From positions 1 to 64,000 of the forward strand of contig CADBZO010000005.1 of NCBI GenBank assembly GCA_902799185.1: a DNA stretch of 64,000 bases, given 5' to 3'. Source of the stretch: an uncultured Bacteroidales bacterium. Its GTDB lineage: Bacteria > Bacteroidota > Bacteroidia > Bacteroidales > Paludibacteraceae. Shown piece by piece: positions 56,970-64,000 of the stretch. How positions within the stretch are numbered: the stretch's first letter is position 1; the number at the start of each line of letters is the position of its first letter. The translations under genes and the position numbers were made by a program. The notes beneath the pieces are model-generated. The model ran no database searches. It was not told where the DNA came from and saw only the letters and a list, made by a program, of their open reading frames with translations.

Positions 56970-59900
56970 ATGTACGATAGCGAACTACAATTTGAGCGTG
57001 ATTTGGTAGCGTTCATGACTACCAAAGGTTGGAGCAACAAGATTCTGAAGAACTGCACCGAGCAGCAGCTGATTGAGAATTGGGCAAACATTCTCTTTCA
57101 GAACAACTCCGGCATTGATTCATTGAACGGTTGTCCGCTTACGTCAACCGAGATGCAGCAAATTATTGCGCAAGTCAATACTTTGCGCACACCTTGGGCA
57201 CTCAATGGTTTTATTAACGGCAAGACGGTAAATATCACTCGTGACAATCCAAATGACAAACTCCATTGTGGAAAGACCGTCAGTCTCTCTATCTACGACC
57301 GCAGCCAGATTGCGTCGGGCAGTAGTGTGTATCAGATAGCCGAACAGCCGCAGTTCACGACAGCCCATCCCCTTGCCAGCGACAGACGAGGCGACTTAAT
57401 GCTGCTCATCAATGGTATGCCGGTATTTCATATCGAACTCAAACGCTCACGCGTGGATGTGTCGCAGGCAGTCGCCCAGATACGCAAGTATTACAAAGAG
57501 GGCATTTTCTCGCAAGGTATCTTCTCACTTGTACAGGTATTCGTTGCAATGAATCCCGAAGAAACGGTGTATTTCGCGAACCCCGGTCAATATGATGCTT
57601 TTTCTCCGCAATACCAATTCCATTGGGCGGATTTTAATAATGAGCCTATCAACGATTGGAAAAGTATCGCTACTCATCTGCTTTCTATCCCGATGGCGCA
57701 CCAGATGATTGGTTTCTATACCGTTCCGGACAAACTGGCAGGCAATCTAAAGGTAATGCGCAGTTATCAATACTATGCCGCATCCGCTATTGCTGACCGT
57801 GTAGCAACATGCCGATGGGAAGAGAAAGATCCGTTTGGTGGTTATATATGGCATACGACAGGAAGCGGCAAAACGATGACTTCTTTCAAATCCGCCCAAC
57901 TGATGGCTGATTCAGGCAAAGCCGATAAGGTGGTATTCCTCATGGACCGTATCGAGTTAGGCACCCAGACGGCTCTCGAATACCGGGGCTTCAAGACAGA
58001 TTTAGAGGAAGTACAAGAGACAGAAGATACCGCCGACCTCATTGGCAAATTGGATAGTCCCGATAAGCAAAATACGCTTATTGTCACCTCTATTCAGAAG
58101 ATGAGCCGTATTGTGCCGAACAACAGAAACAGCCACCAACTCAAACGGATAAACCAGAAACGAATAGTAATCATCATAGATGAATGTCACAGGGATGTGT
58201 TCGGCGATATGCTGAGCACTATCCGCGCTACTTTCACACATGCTATCTTCTTTGGCTTTACGGGTACGCCTATTCATGAGGAAAACAAAAAGATGCTGCT
58301 TACTACCGCAGCTGTTTTTGGCAATGAGTTACACCGCTACAGCATAGCAGACGGTATCCGCGATGAGAACGTGCTGAAGTTTGACCCTATTATGAAAATA
58401 GTGTTCCCTGACGATGAAATGCGTCGCAAGGTGGCACTCTACAAAGCCCATGCGGACGACGAACAACAAGCATTGGCGGACGAGAAGAAAAAAGCCGTTT
58501 ATCTGCATTATATGAACGAAGTGCCAATGGCAGGCAAGACAGAAGCGGATGAAGGCATCGAGGATTATATCCCCAAAGCACAATACAAAGAAGGCAAGTA
58601 CCAACGTGCTATCGTGGAAGATATACAAAAGCATTTCCCGTCGCTCAGTTTGGGCGGTAAGTATCACGCTATTTTTGCTACATCCTCTATTGATGAAGCT
58701 TTTGAATACTACATCTATCTCCGCACTTTTGCTCGCGAGTTGAAAACTACCTGTTTGGTTGACCCGTCTATTGATAACGAGGGGAAGGGAGAAGTAAAGG
58801 AAGAAGTGTTGCTAAAGATACTGGAGGATTATAATGCCCTGTATAACAAAAGCTTTACCATGCCCCGCTATGCGGCGTTCAAGAAAGATGTTGCTCTACG
58901 ATTGGCGCACAAGGATCTGTACAAAGGCATAGAGAATAATCCGGCGCAGTGTCTGGATGTATTGGTAGTAGTAAATCAAATGCTTACCGGATATGATTCC
59001 CATTGGGTCAATACCTTATATCTTGACAAAGAGTTACGCAACGAAAATCTTATTCAGGCATTCTCTCGCACCAACCGTTTGAACGGACCCGATAAACCGC
59101 ACGGAACAATATGCTACTATCGCTATCCGCATACCATGAAACGAAATATCGAGCAGGCTATCCGGCTCTATTCGGGAGACAAGCCGCTTGGTATAATGAT
59201 GGCGGAGCAATTAGAAGTACATATACAGGCGATCAATACTGCTTACGCTCAGATACAACTCCTATTCAAAACAGCAGGCATAAAAGACTTCTCCAAACTC
59301 CCGGAAGAAAAAGATGTACAGGGGCAATTCTCCAAACTGTTCAAAGAACTTAACCGACATCTTAATGCCGCCAAAGTACAAGGCTTTACATGGGACAAAC
59401 TGCAAGGCAATATTTTCCAGACTGAAGCGGAGGGAGAACATGAAGCGGTTAGTATGTCTATGGCTATTGACGAAACGGCTTATGGCGCATTGCTGCAACG
59501 TTATAAAGAGATATATCGTGTTCCGCGTGATAGACCAACGGACGAAGTTACGTTTGAGGTAGATCCCTATATTATTTCTATCAATACAGGAGCTATTGAT
59601 ACGGAGTATATGAATGCCCGTTTCCGTAAATATATGCGGACGTTGGATAACTATGCGACGAAGGAAGAACAGGCGCAAGCGTTAGAGGAATTGCATCGCT
59701 CATTCTCTACTTTGACGCAAGAAGAACAAGATTTTGCGGAACTATTCTTGCATGATGTTCAGCGCGGACAAATACATGTGGATGAATCCAAGACGTTGCG
59801 CGATTATCTCACGGAATATATGACACGTGCCAAGAATGACCGTATTCACCGTTTTGCTGAAGCATTGGGGTTGAATGAAGATATATTGCGTGAAATCATG

Positions 59901-60089
59901 ACAAACTACATGCCCGATGATATTATACCGCCGGGACCGTTTGAGCAATTGCGTCTTAGTGTGAATAAAGAAAAAGCGAAAGCATGGTTTGAGCAACACG
60001 AAGGAGTGCCCATTCAATCCTTCCGCATCAATATGCGTATAGATCGTATCCTCCGCGCATTTATTGAGGAAGGTGGATTTGAAGTGTAG
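56970..60089 (+). CDS. hsdR: Type I restriction endonuclease subunit HsdR
   Basis: A 1039-residue motor and nuclease. The N-terminal nuclease has DLMLLINGMPVFHIELKRS near 146 (Asp, Glu-x-Lys). The helicase follows: HTTGSGKTM near 294 (Walker A), IDECHRDVFGD near 403 (DECH box), GFTGTPI near 428, and motif VI region FSRTNRLNGPDKPHG near 694. The C-terminal part contacts the methylase core. All motifs look intact, so restriction could work if HsdM does. It follows the RAYT-like gene by 8 bp. Confidence 0.95.
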   Translation: MYDSELQFERDLVAFMTTKGWSNKILKNCTEQQLIENWANILFQNNSGIDSLNGCPLTSTEMQQIIAQVNTLRTPWALNGFINGKTVNITRDNPNDKLHCGKTVSLSIYDRSQIASGSSVYQIAEQPQFTTAHPLASDRRGDLMLLINGMPVFHIELKRSRVDVSQAVAQIRKYYKEGIFSQGIFSLVQVFVAMNPEETVYFANPGQYDAFSPQYQFHWADFNNEPINDWKSIATHLLSIPMAHQMIGFYTVPDKLAGNLKVMRSYQYYAASAIADRVATCRWEEKDPFGGYIWHTTGSGKTMTSFKSAQLMADSGKADKVVFLMDRIELGTQTALEYRGFKTDLEEVQETEDTADLIGKLDSPDKQNTLIVTSIQKMSRIVPNNRNSHQLKRINQKRIVIIIDECHRDVFGDMLSTIRATFTHAIFFGFTGTPIHEENKKMLLTTAAVFGNELHRYSIADGIRDENVLKFDPIMKIVFPDDEMRRKVALYKAHADDEQQALADEKKKAVYLHYMNEVPMAGKTEADEGIEDYIPKAQYKEGKYQRAIVEDIQKHFPSLSLGGKYHAIFATSSIDEAFEYYIYLRTFARELKTTCLVDPSIDNEGKGEVKEEVLLKILEDYNALYNKSFTMPRYAAFKKDVALRLAHKDLYKGIENNPAQCLDVLVVVNQMLTGYDSHWVNTLYLDKELRNENLIQAFSRTNRLNGPDKPHGTICYYRYPHTMKRNIEQAIRLYSGDKPLGIMMAEQLEVHIQAINTAYAQIQLLFKTAGIKDFSKLPEEKDVQGQFSKLFKELNRHLNAAKVQGFTWDKLQGNIFQTEAEGEHEAVSMSMAIDETAYGALLQRYKEIYRVPRDRPTDEVTFEVDPYIISINTGAIDTEYMNARFRKYMRTLDNYATKEEQAQALEELHRSFSTLTQEEQDFAELFLHDVQRGQIHVDESKTLRDYLTEYMTRAKNDRIHRFAEALGLNEDILREIMTNYMPDDIIPPGPFEQLRLSVNKEKAKAWFEQHEGVPIQSFRINMRIDRILRAFIEEGGFEV

Positions 60090-60587
60090 TAAATATCTAT
60101 TGCTCAGCCTTAGTCTTTATAAACATAAATGAAATAAAACACAAAAAAATAAAAAAAGTTGCTTTTGAGGTGATAGATTCGGGCACTTTTTGACATCTAT
60201 ATGAAGGGGGATATATAAACAACTACAAATATGCAATTACCTAAGTGTTCGCAATTCGCGAACGGCGAACACAACATATTAACATATACCGCAATTCCAT
60301 TAAAAAGTACAAATTTATGGATTATATTCCAAAAAATAATATAATTTTTCGGATTATACTCCAAAAAGTTTGCAGATTTCAAAATCCTGAAAGCCTATGA
60401 CATCAAAGGAACAGCAATAGTCACTACCGACAATTACCTTGATTGGCTCATTTAGTCCGTGCCCTGTCCTCATAATCACGGCATGCTTACGGGGAATAGA
60501 TTGGGAAAAATGAGCGGGCAACGGCATTGCCCTGAAAAAAGAAGAAAAAGGAATAAGCAAAACGAAACACAAAAAGGAAGAATAGAC
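60090..60587. other. AT-rich gap between hsdR and the second RAYT-like gene
   Basis: Contains an inverted repeat GTGTTCGC (60245)/GCGAACAC (60265) with an inner TTCGCGAA, a repeated GGATTATA(T/C)TCCAAAAA (near 60317 and 60352), and a short frame ending KAYDIKGTAIVTTDNYLDWLI (about 60360-60455) that may be the last part of a lost gene. A palindrome GGGCAA/TTGCCC (60516-60532) lies 56 bp before the RAYT-like ATG. No good promoter seen. Confidence 0.5.
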
Positions 60588-61679
60588 ATGGCAGATCACG
60601 ACACATGGCATTGGCATGAACCCGGAACGGCATGGAAAGGCGCCGGACTATACCATATCACGATGACGATTCCGTCGCGTGAGCCGTTGTTAGGCTCCCT
60701 CCTCATTCCCAATAATGACCCTAAGCAAGCACATATAAAGCGGACGGAATTAGGAGACACCTTGGTGGATTGCCTTTTGAGCATTCCAAGGTATCATCCA
60801 AATGTTGAGATCTTGCATTTCTGCCTCATGCCCGATCACCTTCACGCGGTAATCTATGTGACGCGGGAGATGTCTGAGGGCATCGCCTCTGTAGTGCGCG
60901 GCTTTTGGCAGGCCGCGAAGAAACTGGGGCGTGCTTCTTCTTTCGCCCCGAATGCCATTCGGGAGAACTACCAAGAAGGGGCAAATATCCTCCGTAATCA
61001 ATTAGGCGATGCAGCGTATTATCAACTCCCGCCGATCTTTACCGAGATGCCCTTCATCCGCCCGATGGGACATCGGGATCAGTTACCCACTACCATCCGC
61101 TATATAGATATGAACCCTCAGCGGTTGGCTACCAAAAAGCTCATGCCGGGGTTCTTCCGCGTGCAAGAGGACATCGAGATAGCCGGACGGAAGTACCGCG
61201 GCATCGGTAATGCCGCTTTGCTGCAAGCCTCCCGATTTGCGCCCGTGCATGTCCGCCGGACGATGATAGATGAGGCGATGCACGGCGATAACAAGCGCCT
61301 CCGCGATTATATGAACGGCTGTGTAGTAGCTGCCCGTCAGGGAGCGGTGATGATCTCGCCGTTCATCTCCGATAAAGAGAAGGAGGTGATGATCGTTCTG
61401 CTCGCAGAGGAACATTCCATCATCTATATCGCGGATAACGGTTTTAGCGATTATTACAAGCCCAGTGACGGCTTGTTTGATGCCGTTGCCGCCGGTCGCG
61501 TCCTCATCCTCAGCCCATGGGAGTACGATCCCTCCAAACACCATGTCACCCGCCCCGAATGCGTCGCCATGAACCAGATGGCAGAAGAGATATGCTCTTT
61601 GTCCATCGTTCCCGAATCCGATTCGGGGCAAAACGAAAAAAAGTTGCTTTATAGAATAACACAAAACATCTATAAATAA
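60588..61679 (+). CDS. RAYT-like HUH transposase homologue, copy 2
   Basis: A 363-residue paralogue of the protein at 55669, colinear over its whole length except the repeat tail. It keeps CLMPDHLHAV near 80, the FTEMPFIRP region without the expected Tyr, TIRYIDMNPQRLATK near 174 and the second domain (SPFISDKEKEVMIVLLAEE; RVLILSPW). ATG 60588 is chosen because AAAAAGGAAG precedes it and the protein start then matches copy 1. Palindromes are in frame at 60947 (CCCGAATG-C-CATTCGGG) and 61611 (CCCGAATC-C-GATTCGGG). Strong protein similarity with many silent changes suggests an old duplication, not a recent one. Confidence 0.82.
   Translation: MADHDTWHWHEPGTAWKGAGLYHITMTIPSREPLLGSLLIPNNDPKQAHIKRTELGDTLVDCLLSIPRYHPNVEILHFCLMPDHLHAVIYVTREMSEGIASVVRGFWQAAKKLGRASSFAPNAIRENYQEGANILRNQLGDAAYYQLPPIFTEMPFIRPMGHRDQLPTTIRYIDMNPQRLATKKLMPGFFRVQEDIEIAGRKYRGIGNAALLQASRFAPVHVRRTMIDEAMHGDNKRLRDYMNGCVVAARQGAVMISPFISDKEKEVMIVLLAEEHSIIYIADNGFSDYYKPSDGLFDAVAAGRVLILSPWEYDPSKHHVTRPECVAMNQMAEEICSLSIVPESDSGQNEKKLLYRITQNIYK
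60947..60963. repeat. REP-like palindrome inside RAYT-like copy 2 (internal)
   Basis: CCCGAATG-C-CATTCGGG, perfect 8-1-8. The inner bases differ from copy 1, yet both arms changed together, which keeps the palindrome. Confidence 0.85.
61611..61627. repeat. REP-like palindrome at the 3' end of RAYT-like copy 2
   Basis: CCCGAATC-C-GATTCGGG, perfect 8-1-8, coding for PESDSG shortly before the stop, at the place where copy 1 has its tandem repeat tail. Confidence 0.85.
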
Positions 61680-61691
61680 GAACGAAGAACA

Positions 61692-61925
61692 ATGTCAATA
61701 GACACTACTAATATGTGCTCGCATTTGCAGCGGAAGTTATTTGCGGAGGACGGCGAATACCGTGTTATCCGGGAGCAGATAGAGAACGACCCGACGCTCA
61801 CGGCGGTTGTGCGTTCGCGGCAGCTGCATATCTATCGCGACGGGAAGAAGATACTGGTCCTTGCAGGCAAGAGCGCACCGAAGATTATCCGGAACGACCA
61901 ACTGAGCGAGTTACTGAATGGATAA
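61692..61925 (+). CDS. Small protein of unknown function upstream of an exonuclease
   Basis: A 77-residue soluble, slightly basic protein. No family recognised. It ends inside the start of the exonuclease gene (8-bp overlap), so the two are translationally coupled and may act together. It begins 12 bp after the second RAYT-like gene, whose transcript may extend into it. Confidence 0.65.
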   Translation: MSIDTTNMCSHLQRKLFAEDGEYRVIREQIENDPTLTAVVRSRQLHIYRDGKKILVLAGKSAPKIIRNDQLSELLNG

Positions 61926-62433
61926 TTTCGTAGCCATAGATTTTGAGACGGCGAACTTCGCGCAGTCAAGCGTCTGTTCGGTCGGGTTGGTCATCGTCAA
62001 AGACGGCGAGATAGTGGATAACTACTATTCGCTCATCCGGCCGGTGCCGAACTACTACAACGCGCGTTGCAGCGAAGTGAACGGCTTGCATTTCGACGAC
62101 ACCAATGACGCGCCGGAGTTTCCCGACGTGTGGACGGAGGCGGTGAAGAAAGTGCATGAGTATTTCCCGTATATCGAGGACGGCGAAGTGCCGTTCGTGG
62201 CGCACAACAAAGCCTTTGACGAGAACTGCCTGAAGGCGGTCTTCCGTGCGTACGACATAGCCTATCCGGACTATGCGTTTGAATGCACCTTGCTCCGTTC
62301 GCGCAAAGTGTGGCCCGGCGGACATCACAACCTGGATATCATTGCCGCCTACTGCGGTTACGACATGACGAACCACCATCACGCCCTCGCTGACGCAGAG
62401 GCATGTGCTATTATTGCAAAACAGATATTATGA
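61918..62433 (+). CDS. DnaQ-like 3'-5' exonuclease (DEDDh)
   Basis: A 171-residue single-domain exonuclease: FVAIDFETANF near 4 (Exo I, Asp and Glu), FVAHNKAFDENCL near 98 (Exo II, Asp) and NHHHALADAEAC near 155 (Exo III, His and Asp). All catalytic residues are present. Stand-alone DEDDh exonucleases trim DNA or RNA ends in repair or RNA turnover. It overlaps both neighbours by a few bases in a three-gene unit. Confidence 0.92.
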   Translation: MDNFVAIDFETANFAQSSVCSVGLVIVKDGEIVDNYYSLIRPVPNYYNARCSEVNGLHFDDTNDAPEFPDVWTEAVKKVHEYFPYIEDGEVPFVAHNKAFDENCLKAVFRAYDIAYPDYAFECTLLRSRKVWPGGHHNLDIIAAYCGYDMTNHHHALADAEACAIIAKQIL

Positions 62434-62543
62434 CCTACGACGAATACATAGCCCAAGAGCAGCAAGCGATGGATGAGGAGCAGCGGGATGACAGTTGCTT
62501 CCTGGAGTATCAGCCCGAAGGGCAGTTTGTTCGCGGACATTAA
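62430..62543 (+). CDS. 37-residue acidic protein coupled to the exonuclease
   Basis: A short frame whose ATG overlaps the exonuclease stop (ATGA). It codes for MTYDEYIAQEQQAMDEEQ followed by a short polar end. The overlap, the lack of rare codons and its place in a tight unit support a real gene. No family recognised. Confidence 0.55.
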   Translation: MTYDEYIAQEQQAMDEEQRDDSCFLEYQPEGQFVRGH

Positions 62544-62580
62544 ATCTGACCACAAAAAATCGCCTAAATAGCCCCAAACC

Positions 62581-62612
62581 CTTGCACATGTCAAAAAAAA
62601 GTAGTACCTTTG
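62581..62612 (+). promoter_or_regulatory. Promoter of the small secreted protein gene
   Basis: CTTGCACATGTCA and TACCTTTG (62605-62612), 20 bp apart. The ATG follows only 5 bp after the -7 box, so the message would be nearly leaderless or the real start is further on. Confidence 0.75.
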
Positions 62613-62616
62613 CACC

Positions 62617-62970
62617 ATGTTTCAGTTAATTCGCCAATATGCCCCGATGGTACTCATCCTTTTGATGAGTATGTTCGCTATGGCATTGGCGGCGGATGAA
62701 TACAGCGACAGCCGGCGTATTGCGGAGGACCTGCGCATCGAGAGCTGCGTGGAACTGGAGACGGAGGACTATGAGTGGGACGAAGGACAGGTGCAACACC
62801 TCACAGACCTTTCTCCCGTCTCCCCTAAAGGGAAAAGCTCCCTCTCCTTGGGAGAGGGGTGGGGTGAGGTGTCTCGCACTCCTTTTATTTCCCCCAAACA
62901 GCGGCTCGGCTTGGTGCGCCGTTATGCCCCGCAAGAGAGCATCGCAAGCCATAACTATACCCTGACATAG
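62617..62970 (+). CDS. Small secreted protein of unknown function carrying a palindromic repeat
   Basis: A 117-residue protein with a signal-like N-terminus (LIRQYAPMVLILLMSMFAMALA). The mature part is acidic, then changes to PKGKSSLSLGEGWGEVSRTP (about 72-91), which is the in-frame translation of a CCCTCTCC palindromic repeat, and ends with a basic stretch. Without the repeat it would be about 90 residues. No family recognised. With such a short leader, an internal start is possible. Confidence 0.5.
   Translation: MFQLIRQYAPMVLILLMSMFAMALAADEYSDSRRIAEDLRIESCVELETEDYEWDEGQVQHLTDLSPVSPKGKSSLSLGEGWGEVSRTPFISPKQRLGLVRRYAPQESIASHNYTLT
62837..62875. repeat. CCCTCTCC palindromic repeat inside the small secreted protein gene
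   Basis: GCTCCCTCTCC-TTGGGAGAGG followed by GGTGGGGTGAGG. An inverted copy lies 143 bp downstream (63018-63050), so the two could pair over the gene end. Confidence 0.8.
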
Positions 62971-63017
62971 GCTATACGGTACGGACTCATATGAGTTTGT
63001 ACCGTTTTTTTGTTAGA

Positions 63018-63050
63018 CCTCACCCCAGCCCTCTCCCAAGGAGAGGGAGA
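63018..63050. repeat. CCCTCTCC palindromic repeat, intergenic, inverted orientation
   Basis: ACCTCACCCCAGCCCTCTCC-CAAGGAGAGGGAG between the small secreted protein and the Na/Pi cotransporter gene. Confidence 0.8.
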
Positions 63051-63093
63051 AAAATGGTCAAATAAGAAAATGCGAAAATAAATAAATGAACCA

Positions 63094-64000
63094 ATGGATT
63101 TTATTTCTATCTTAACAGCTATCTTAACCCTCTTGGCAGGTATCGGAGTGTTCCTCGTTGCCTGCACGATGATGAGTAGCAACCTGGAGTCGGCGGCTTC
63201 ACGGCGGCTCAAGCAACTCTTCTCTCACACCGGCAACAACAAATGGATCGGCGTGGGAATCGGTACGCTCGGCACGGCGGCTATCCAGTCCAGCGGAGCC
63301 GTGACGGTCATGGTCATCGGTTTTGTCAACGTGGGCATCATGTCGCTCACGCAAGCCGCCACCATCATCTACGGTGCGAATATCGGTACTACCGTCACCG
63401 CCCAGTTAGTGGCGCTCGGTCTATCCGGTTCCAACAGCATTTCCACCACCGTCCTTTTTGCCGCTTTTGCAGGCATAGGAGCCTTTATGATGCTCTTCGC
63501 CAAGAATGATTCATGGAAGAAGACAGGCGGTATTTTGACGGGCTTCGGAATGTTGTTCGTCGGACTTAGTATGATGGCGAACGCCATGGACGAGTTCGCG
63601 GCGCTCGACTCCGTCAAACTGTTCCTCGCTTCGATACGCAACCCGCTGTTATTGGTGCTCTTGGGAGCCATCATCACCGCTATTATCCAGTCCTCCTCCG
63701 TCATGACGTCTATTGCGATTACGATGGTCGTTACGGGGCTTATTGCGCTGGACCAGGGTATCTACCTGACGATGGGAAGTAACATCGGTTCGTGCGTGGT
63801 AGCCATCATCGCGGGTATGACCAGCGGCGTAGCAGCCAAACGGACGGCGATGATCCACCTGCTTTTCAATGTCCTGGGTGTCGTTCTGTTCCTCTGCGCG
63901 GCCTTGACGCTCAGCCTTGTTACCGCCGGCGTCTGGAGTTTCGGCACTATCTTCGAGCATCTCTTCCCCTCCGCGCCGCAACTGCAGTTGGCTATGTTCC
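63094..64000 (+). CDS. Na/Pi cotransporter family protein (partial)
   Basis: The frame runs to the window edge (302 residues). It has the two inverted repeats of the family, each with the QSS motif (TAAIQSSGAVTVMVIGF near 67; AIIQSSSVMTSIAITMV near 197) and membrane helices throughout. The family imports phosphate with sodium; bacterial members often end in a PhoU-like domain, which would lie beyond the edge. ATG 63094 gives MDFISILTAILTLLAGIGVF, the usual first helix. An earlier ATG at 63086 is in another frame with an immediate stop. Confidence 0.92.
   Translation, partial: MDFISILTAILTLLAGIGVFLVACTMMSSNLESAASRRLKQLFSHTGNNKWIGVGIGTLGTAAIQSSGAVTVMVIGFVNVGIMSLTQAATIIYGANIGTTVTAQLVALGLSGSNSISTTVLFAAFAGIGAFMMLFAKNDSWKKTGGILTGFGMLFVGLSMMANAMDEFAALDSVKLFLASIRNPLLLVLLGAIITAIIQSSSVMTSIAITMVVTGLIALDQGIYLTMGSNIGSCVVAIIAGMTSGVAAKRTAMIHLLFNVLGVVLFLCAALTLSLVTAGVWSFGTIFEHLFPSAPQLQLAMF

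Noticed and set aside
55669..61679. Calling the two RAYT-like genes an IS200 composite transposon around hsdR.
   Set aside because: No transposon ends or target duplication seen, the paralogues are diverged, and copy 1 is fitted between hsdS and hsdR without flanks.

Overview
The window is a chromosomal stretch of a member of the Bacteroidales (Bacteroidota). The evidence is the phylum-specific promoter form (CTTG, about 20 bp, TAnnTTTGCA) seen at many sites, large surface proteins with signal peptides and similar C-terminal sorting-like tails, a BspA-type leucine-rich repeat protein, an IspG longer than the enterobacterial form, a PPi-dependent phosphofructokinase, TonB-dependent import and several short word repeats common in this phylum. 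I cannot name genus or species. Both edges cut a gene: an outer-membrane protein tail on the left and a Na/Pi cotransporter on the right.

Layout. 0-3.2 kb: outer-membrane protein tail, transketolase, BRO/DinD-like protein. 3.3-8.7 kb: accessory genes (kinase-like protein, MBOAT acyltransferase plus SGNH partner, AbiE toxin-antitoxin pair). 9.1-12.1 kb: more ordinary genes (HdeD-like protein, tRNA-Lys, ispG, a small unknown). 12.3-25.7 kb: a second accessory stretch with an ATPase/STAS-like pair, a SIR2 protein with a putative nuclease N-terminus, a BspA-like surface protein, a Sel1 protein, unknowns, a DUF2779 nuclease, an AAA ATPase and an HTH protein. 25.8-30.2 kb: a probable small RNA or leader, a 1325-residue surface protein and a 44-codon gene missed by length filters. 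30.6-34.1 kb: PPi-phosphofructokinase, a secreted TPR-like protein, a GH105 lipoprotein.

34.2-47.5 kb is a co-oriented redox block: AraC regulator, YqhD-like alcohol dehydrogenase, hexapeptide acetyltransferase, flavodoxin lipoprotein, membrane polyferredoxin, a Tat-exported Fe-S aldo/keto reductase, tatA, tatC, a TonB receptor, a DUF362-DUF1893 lipoprotein, a hydrolase, a DUF1349 protein and an EamA exporter. The regulator next to dehydrogenase and reductase resembles E. coli yqhC-yqhD-dkgA, which suggests carbonyl detoxification, here with an exported arm.

47.7-61.7 kb is a defence island: a Fic fragment, a YhcG-like nuclease, a DUF262 protein, a membrane protein of unknown function, a frameshifted hsdM, hsdS, an HUH-transposase-like protein (RAYT-like), hsdR, and a second RAYT-like paralogue. 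Both RAYT-like genes carry REP-like palindromes inside their own reading frames, and one sits between hsdS and hsdR with almost no spacing. I regard this as the most unusual feature here. 61.7-64 kb holds an exonuclease operon, a small secreted protein and the start of a Na/Pi cotransporter.

Two further patterns stand out: a structured RNA-like element present twice (4.15-4.47 kb and 14.98-15.25 kb) with the same 16-bp 5' box and the same fold logic, and a dispersed 16-bp motif (GAATCTTAATAATCGG) at six intergenic sites, all in one orientation, in the first 19 kb. All functional calls come from reading the sequence and from family knowledge; no database search was run.
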